From JBHJHK01 sp050330975 (lineage in GTDB: Bacteria; Pseudomonadota; Gammaproteobacteria; Competibacterales; Competibacteraceae), in NCBI GenBank assembly GCA_050330975.1, contig JBHJHK010000154.1, forward strand, positions 1-11,768: a DNA stretch of 11,768 nucleotides, given 5' to 3'. Under the pieces are notes generated by a model. It worked only from the letters and a program-made list of their open reading frames with translations, had not been told where the DNA came from and ran no database searches. Position numbers and translations under genes: made by a program. Shown one piece after another: positions 7,676 through 11,768 of this stretch (within the stretch, counting starts at the first letter, position 1; every line of letters begins with the position of its first letter).

Positions 7676-8107
7676 ATGAACGCCCCAATCCCCCCGACGG
7701 TCAGCCCCGAACAGCTAAAGGCAGTGCGCGCCAGTCTCCAGCGCTGCCTCGCCCAGCCCCAGTTCATCGGGCGCTTTTACGAAAACTTCATGGCCTCTTC
7801 CCAAGAAATACGGGATAAGTTCCAGGGCGTCGACTTGAAGCGCCAGCAAGTGATGCTCAAGGCCTCATTGCACATCGTTTTGTTACTGTCCCAAGGCGGT
7901 AGCTTGGGGGACCAGAGTGCCGTGACCCACCTCATCGAACTCCACGATCGCCATCACCGGGATATTCGCCCTGGACTCTACGGCCTGTGGCTGGACGCCA
8001 TGGTCAAAACCATCGCCGAGTTCGATGACCAATACAGCGCCGAACTCGACGACAACTGGCGCTTGGCCTTGGCGCCGGGCATCGCCCTGTTCCAGGCCCG
8101 CTACTGA
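7676..8107 (+). CDS. Single-domain globin (bacterial haemoglobin-like)
   Basis: A 143-aa all-helical haem protein, expected to be cytoplasmic and to bind O2 or NO. The sequence follows the globin pattern: FIGRFYENFMASSQEIRDKF (helices B-C, with Phe49 as probable CD1 Phe), RQQVMLKASLHIVLLL (helix E, Gln57 or Gln58 as probable distal residue), LIELHDRHHRDIRPGLYGLWLDAM (helices F-G, His90 as probable proximal F8 ligand, Trp105 conserved) and ENW-like DDNWRLALAPGIALFQARY (helix H). No FAD/NAD reductase or GGDEF domain follows, so it is neither flavohaemoglobin nor a globin-coupled sensor. The strong AGGAGGT (7655-7661) is 14 nt from ATG 7676, too far to be ideal; GAAG (7667-7670) is at 5 nt. No in-frame start lies between. 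Probably monocistronic. Role (NO detoxification, O2 delivery or sensing) cannot be read from sequence. Confidence 0.88.
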   Translation: MNAPIPPTVSPEQLKAVRASLQRCLAQPQFIGRFYENFMASSQEIRDKFQGVDLKRQQVMLKASLHIVLLLSQGGSLGDQSAVTHLIELHDRHHRDIRPGLYGLWLDAMVKTIAEFDDQYSAELDDNWRLALAPGIALFQARY

Positions 8108-8188
8108 CCCCCGGCCAGCCGTGGTCCTCCCGTGGCGCTGTACCGAAAGACATACCGCGAATTCAGCGTTGAGGCTGGGCTGGCTCGG

Positions 8189-8217
8189 TTGACTCACCGC
8201 CGCGCCCGCTTTATTGT
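8189..8217 (+). promoter_or_regulatory. Sigma70-like promoter of the antiporter gene
   Basis: TTGACT (8189-8194, 5 of 6 matches) and TATTGT (8212-8217, 4 of 6) are separated by exactly 17 bp, in the gap after the globin gene. Transcription would start near 8224. The -10 box overlaps the TTG at 8214 that opens the longest reading frame, so that TTG could not be used from this promoter. Confidence 0.45.
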
Positions 8218-8261
8218 CCGTCTCGAGCCAAACCCCTCATTTGGGCGCTTCGCTACATGGT

Positions 8262-8293
8262 ATTGGGTCGCGTTGGATTGGGTCGCGTTGGAT
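8262..8293 (+). repeat. Perfect 15-bp tandem duplication
   Basis: ATTGGGTCGCGTTGG occurs at 8262-8276 and again directly at 8277-8291, followed by AT, the start of a third copy. It lies just before the preferred GTG start of the antiporter. If translation starts further upstream it would encode a repeated IGSRW. The unit keeps the reading frame. Confidence 0.9.
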
Positions 8294-8300
8294 AGCCGCC

Positions 8301-9560
8301 GTGATTGATGGTCTTCAAGGACATGCCGGATTGCTCTTGGTCGTCGGCGTTGTTGTGATCGTCAGCCCGGTGATCAAGCGGGGCTTTGAAGGGCGGCAAT
8401 TGCCCCCTGCCATCGGCTACATTCTCCTGGGCCTGTTGCTGTCGTGGATCGACGCGGTGGCCGGCGCTTTGGCCTTGGATCGAGGCGTCGCCCTGGGGGT
8501 CCTCGCCGAGATCGGCGTCATTGTGCTGTTGTTCCGCGTCGGGCTCGAATGCAACCTGCCGGCACTCGTCGCCCAGCTCGGCAAAGCCACCGTCATTTGG
8601 ATCGTCAACATGACCGTGGCGGCGGCCCTCGGCATGGCAACGGTCCTGGCGTTCACGGACTACGGCCTCATTCCGGCCCTGTTCACCGGGGCGGCCTTGA
8701 GTGCCACCAGCGTCGGGGTCTCCACCGTGGTCTGGCGGGACCTCGGCTTGTTGGAGACCCCCGCCGGTTCTCTGCTGGTCGATGTCGCCGAACTGGACGA
8801 TATCTCGGCGGTTTTGCTCATTAGCCTCCTCTTTGCTCTAGTGCCCGCCATACAGGCGCCCGACCAAATCGGCCTCGCGGCGATGCTCGGTACCAAGGCG
8901 TTAGTCCTCCTTGTCACGACCGCGCTGTTCCTGGGGCTTTGCCTTTTCTTCTCTGTGCGGATCGAGCCCGTGGCCACGGCGTGGTTTACCAAACTCGACC
9001 CCGACACGGGGCCGATCCTGTGGGCGGCGGGTACCGCCATCTTCATCGCCGCCTGTGCCGAAGCCTCGGGGCTTTCCTTCGCCATCGGCGCCCTATTCGC
9101 CGGGCTCGCCTTTAGCCGCGATCCCCTCCACGAGACAATCGATCGGTCCTTCAACGATCTCTACGGCTTCTTCAGTCCGTTTTTCTTTGTGGGCATCGGC
9201 CTTTCGGTCGATCTGACGCAAATGGGCCCCGCCGTGGGGATCGGCGCCCTTCTGCTCGTCGCCGCCGTCCTGGGTAAGCTCGTCGGGGCCGGTGGACCCG
9301 CGGCACTGATGATGGGCCCCCGAGCAGGCGCGGCCATCGGCTTTAGCATGGTCCCCCGCGCGGAGATTGCCCTGATCGTCATGGGATACGGCCTCGGCCT
9401 CGGCGCTTGGGCCATGCCGCCATCCCTGTTCAACGCCATGGTGTTCGTCAGCCTCGCGACCTGCGTCATCGGGCCGTTGGCGGTGCGCGCCCTCTGGGGC
9501 GGCGCGCCGACGACCACCGGGGGGGGTGATGGCGATCCCGGCAAAGTCGCGGGTTTTTAG
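8301..9560 (+). CDS. CPA2-type cation/proton antiporter (Na_H_Exchanger family)
   Basis: An inner-membrane antiporter exchanging H+ for Na+ or K+, with about 11-13 hydrophobic helices. Family marks are RQLPPAIGYILLGLLL, an ALSATSVGVSTVVWRDLGLLETPAGSLL-type segment, the ion-binding VAELDDI, ASGLSFAIGALFAGLAFS, FFSPFFFVGIGLSVDL and GFSMVPRAEIALIVMGYGLG. The Asp-Asp pair resembles the NapA type more than KefB/KefC. After the membrane domain only ~30 residues remain (Gly/Thr-rich, APTTTGGGDG), so the cytoplasmic RCK/TrkA-N domain of Kef systems is absent. The frame is open from TTG 8214 (448 aa). I prefer GTG 8301 (419 aa) because a promoter overlaps TTG 8214, the 15-bp repeat lies between, and the first helix begins after 8301; TTG 8241 is possible. 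No start has a strong ribosome-binding site. The transported ion is not identifiable. Confidence 0.88.
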   Translation: MIDGLQGHAGLLLVVGVVVIVSPVIKRGFEGRQLPPAIGYILLGLLLSWIDAVAGALALDRGVALGVLAEIGVIVLLFRVGLECNLPALVAQLGKATVIWIVNMTVAAALGMATVLAFTDYGLIPALFTGAALSATSVGVSTVVWRDLGLLETPAGSLLVDVAELDDISAVLLISLLFALVPAIQAPDQIGLAAMLGTKALVLLVTTALFLGLCLFFSVRIEPVATAWFTKLDPDTGPILWAAGTAIFIAACAEASGLSFAIGALFAGLAFSRDPLHETIDRSFNDLYGFFSPFFFVGIGLSVDLTQMGPAVGIGALLLVAAVLGKLVGAGGPAALMMGPRAGAAIGFSMVPRAEIALIVMGYGLGLGAWAMPPSLFNAMVFVSLATCVIGPLAVRALWGGAPTTTGGGDGDPGKVAGF

Positions 9561-9895
9561 TCGTTGCGCAACAGCGGCCGCCGCCTTTGGATAACCTCGC
9601 TGTTGACGAGTTGCGCTTCAAAGGCGCGCGCCTTGGGAAGGATGCCGAGGATGGTCCCGGTGGTCTCCACTTCGGCTTCGTTCATGTCCTCGGGCCTTAG
9701 GGCTGCGACGACCTGCTGGATTTGTTCGACGCGTTCGAACTGTACCCGCTCACCCTCAAATTCTGCAGCGAACACGGCACGGTGATCGGCTAGCACCTGG
9801 GCAAATTCCAGGACTTTGGCCGCTGCGCGGGGGTGTATCTCGGCGACGAGATCGGACATGACCTCGTCGTCGTTGTGTGCAGCCCCGTGGATCAA
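9557..9895 (-). CDS. Small conserved-looking protein of unknown function, probably 5'-frameshifted and with an aberrant 3' end
   Basis: The 112-aa reading begins at TTG 9895, without a ribosome-binding site. It is soluble and charged, with no transmembrane segment: LIHGAAHNDDEVMSDLVAEIHPRAAAKVLEF, then EFEGERVQFERVEQIQQVVAAL, then TGTILGILPKARAFEAQ. I recall similar unassigned bacterial proteins but know no function. The same frame extends upstream as DPYATAIKTTLALIHGA until a TGA at 9964-9962. Removing one C from the C5 run (forward Gs 9957-9961) would join it to TTG 9965, giving MTPSHLEDGTADPYATAIK. The stop overlaps the convergent antiporter stop by a few bases. The last residues, QRRRPLLRND, mimic the C-terminus of the neighbouring permease (QKAAPLLRND), suggesting that the original C-terminus was lost. 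Likely cotranscribed with the permease, 18 bp upstream if TTG 9965 is the start. Confidence 0.6.
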   Translation of the reverse strand: MIHGAAHNDDEVMSDLVAEIHPRAAAKVLEFAQVLADHRAVFAAEFEGERVQFERVEQIQQVVAALRPEDMNEAEVETTGTILGILPKARAFEAQLVNSEVIQRRRPLLRND

Positions 9896-9983
9896 TGCGA
9901 GGGTCGTTTTGATGGCCGTGGCGTAGGGATCGGCCGTGCCGTCCTCGAGGTGCGACGGGGGTCAAAGCGCCCGTTGGACGATA

Positions 9984-11690
9984 TCAGTCATTGCGCAGCA
10001 AAGGTGCCGCCTTTTGCCCCAAGGCCCGCCAGGTGCCCACCAGGCCCATGGATACGGTGATGACGCTGCACAACACGACCGTGGTGACCATTACCTCCGG
10101 CAACCAGGTCCAGGGCGCCTGCAACACCCACACCACCACGCAATAGGCCGCCAGGGTGCCCACCCCGGCGCTGATGGTGGCGGTGATGAGCCCCAGCAGG
10201 CCGTACTCCAGCAAGAAGATGCCCACCACCCTACGGCGGGTGGCCCCCAACACCTTGAGGACCACGCTGTCGTAGACCCTTTGGCGGTGGCCGGCGGCGA
10301 TGGCCCCGGCCAGCACCAGGGTCCCCGCCACCAGGGTGATGGCGGCGACGCTCCTGATGGCGGCGCCGATGTCCCGGAGGATTTCGTTAACCGTCTCCAG
10401 GGCGTCTCGGACCCGAACCGCCGTGACGTTGGCAAAGCCCTGGGTCACAGTGCGCGCCACTGCCGCCTCGGCCTCCTCGGTGGCCTCCAGCGTGGCGAGG
10501 TAGCCGTGGGGGGCGTAGCGCAGGGGTTCTGGGGAGAACACCAGAGTGAAGTTGATCTGCATAGAGCGCCATTCCAGGGCGCGAATGTTGGCCACCGTGG
10601 CCTGGAGAGCCCGGCCCAAGACGTTGATGGTCATGGTGTCCCCTACCTGAAGGTCGAAGGCTCGGGCGACGTCCTCGTGGACCGACAAAAGCGGTGGCCC
10701 TCGATAGTCGGGCTCCCACCAACTGCCGGCGGTGATCTGGCCGTTGTCGGGGGGGGAGCTGGCGTAGCTCACCCCCCGGTCTCCTCGGATGAGCCAGCGG
10801 TACTCCGGATCCACCAGGGCGGCCTCGGCGTCTACCCCCCGCACCTGGAGGATTCGTCCCCGGAGGTAGGGCACGGTCTCCAAGGCCCCAGTGCCGGCGA
10901 TGGCGGTGACCGCGTCGATAAAGGGATCCCGCTGGGCCGACTGGATGTCGACGAAGAAAAACGCCGGCGCTTTGGCGGGGATGTCATTTTGCACCTGGCG
11001 GGCCAGGTTGCCTTCGATGAGGGCGATGGTGGTGAGGACCGTCAACCCCAACCCCAAGGACAACACCACCTGAGGGGTGGGGGAGCCGGGGCGGTGGAGG
11101 TTGGCCAACGCCAACCGCAGTCCCGGCCGGCTTGCAACGCCGCCGTGGCTCAAGCGCCGGGCCAACCCCATCACCATCCGCGCCGCCCCTTGGAACACCG
11201 CCAAAGCGACTAGGGCGCCGGCGACAAACCACAGGGCAAAGCGGGGATTGTCGGCGCTCAACACTGCCAGGGTGGCCAGCAGTAGGCCGGCGAGGCCGAT
11301 CATGGCGGCGTAGCGCCGGGGCAAGGTGGCGGCTATCCCCGTGATTTGGCTGCGGAACACCGCCGCCGCCGGTACCCCTTGGGTGCGGGCCAAGGGGCCG
11401 ATGGCAAAGGTCAAGGCCGTGATGAGGCCAAAGGCCGCCGCCAGACCCAACGCCCCGGGGTAAAAGGCCAAGGGGAGGTCAAAGGGCAGCAGGTCGGCCA
11501 AAATCAGCGATGCCACCGGCGGCGCCACGGCCCCCACCACCAGTCCCAGGGCGATGCCCACCAGGCTCAGGGCCAGTACCTGGAGGAGGTAGACCTGGAA
11601 CACCGTTTGGCTCGGGGCCCCCACGGCCTTGAGCATGGCGATGGTGCGCAGCTTGCCATCGAGATAGGCCCCCCCGGCGTTGCGGCGGCC
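9984..11690 (-). CDS. ABC transporter permease, FtsX/YbbP family (5'-truncated)
   Basis: The C-terminal ~569 residues of a large inner-membrane ABC permease of the YbbP type (COG3127, normally ~800-840 aa), which pairs with a YbbA-like ATPase and belongs with lipoprotein/MacB-type mechanotransmission exporters. It starts inside the first FtsX domain (DGKLRTIAMLKAVGAP, typical of the cytoplasmic coupling loop). Hydrophobic helices follow (VYLLQVLALSLVGIALGLVVGAV; LAAAFGLITALTFAIGPLA; two more; VVLSLGLGLTVLTTIALIEG). Next is a periplasmic MacB-like domain with VGDTMTINVLGRALQATVANIRALEWRSMQINF. The second FtsX domain (SVAAITLVAGTLVLAGAIAAG; VLKVLGATRRRVVGIFLLEYGLLG) ends LLRND. Upstream of about 11690 the frame stays open only because the sequence is G/C homopolymer, so I stop there. 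The cognate ATPase is not in the window; the usual neighbours ybbA/tesA are not visible. Confidence 0.92.
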   Translation of the reverse strand, partial: GRRNAGGAYLDGKLRTIAMLKAVGAPSQTVFQVYLLQVLALSLVGIALGLVVGAVAPPVASLILADLLPFDLPLAFYPGALGLAAAFGLITALTFAIGPLARTQGVPAAAVFRSQITGIAATLPRRYAAMIGLAGLLLATLAVLSADNPRFALWFVAGALVALAVFQGAARMVMGLARRLSHGGVASRPGLRLALANLHRPGSPTPQVVLSLGLGLTVLTTIALIEGNLARQVQNDIPAKAPAFFFVDIQSAQRDPFIDAVTAIAGTGALETVPYLRGRILQVRGVDAEAALVDPEYRWLIRGDRGVSYASSPPDNGQITAGSWWEPDYRGPPLLSVHEDVARAFDLQVGDTMTINVLGRALQATVANIRALEWRSMQINFTLVFSPEPLRYAPHGYLATLEATEEAEAAVARTVTQGFANVTAVRVRDALETVNEILRDIGAAIRSVAAITLVAGTLVLAGAIAAGHRQRVYDSVVLKVLGATRRRVVGIFLLEYGLLGLITATISAGVGTLAAYCVVVWVLQAPWTWLPEVMVTTVVLCSVITVSMGLVGTWRALGQKAAPLLRND

Positions 11691-11768
11691 GCCCCCCCCG
11701 CCGGGGGGGGGGGGGGGGCCGGGGCGGGGGGGGGGGCGGGGCGCGGCGGGGGGGGGGGGGGCGGGGGG
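11691..11768. other. Low-complexity G/C homopolymer at the window end, probable sequencing or assembly artefact
   Basis: From 11691 to the end there is no A or T at all. Runs of G up to about 16 long are broken only by short C or GC insertions. This is unlike the coding sequence it interrupts and resembles poly-G read tails incorporated at a contig end. It gives meaningless Gly/Pro/Arg codons in every frame and should not be used to extend the permease. Confidence 0.85.

Noticed and set aside
9936..11213. Plus-strand open frame of 425 codons, rich in Gly, His, Asp and Gln
   Set aside because: Antisense to the YbbP-type permease; composition is that of reversed GC-rich coding sequence and no recognisable domain is present.

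Overview
The window is GC-rich chromosomal DNA of an ordinary bacterium, most likely a gammaproteobacterium. PEP synthase, the long E. coli-like phosphopentomutase, the cyclopropane fatty acid synthase and the YbbP-type permease all fit that group, but the assignment rests on recalled family resemblance, not a search. I see no rRNA, tRNA, CRISPR array, insertion sequence, integrase or phage gene. Genes are densely packed and several use TTG or GTG starts. The last ~80 bases are almost pure G/C homopolymer and look like a low-quality contig end.

Left part (1-4030): a 5'-truncated view of ppsA (PEP synthase, minus strand) diverges from glgC (ADP-glucose pyrophosphorylase family, plus strand) across a 121-bp gap. 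This places the entry to gluconeogenesis beside a glycogen-type gene. The GlgC protein lacks the Arg/Lys pair needed for catalysis in characterised relatives, so it may be a non-catalytic or regulatory paralogue. A cyclopropane-fatty-acyl-phospholipid synthase follows with its own likely promoter.

Middle part (4074-7511): on the minus strand a phosphopentomutase gene (deoB) is followed after 7 bp by a membrane-anchored alpha/beta hydrolase, a probable two-gene operon. Diverging from deoB is a plus-strand pair: an exported DUF6134-like protein, overlapped by a YfcE-type metallophosphoesterase.

Right part (7512-11768): an AT-richer leader with two palindromes precedes a single-domain globin gene. 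Next is a CPA2-type cation/proton antiporter without RCK domains, whose leader has a good sigma70-like promoter and a perfect 15-bp tandem duplication. Converging on it are a small gene of unknown function, with a probable frameshift at its 5' end and a permease-like tail, and a large YbbP/FtsX-type ABC permease that runs into the damaged window end.

The strongest leads are the altered GlgC active site, the palindromes upstream of the globin gene, and the tail similarity between the small gene and the adjacent permease. I do not see a convincing new multi-gene system.
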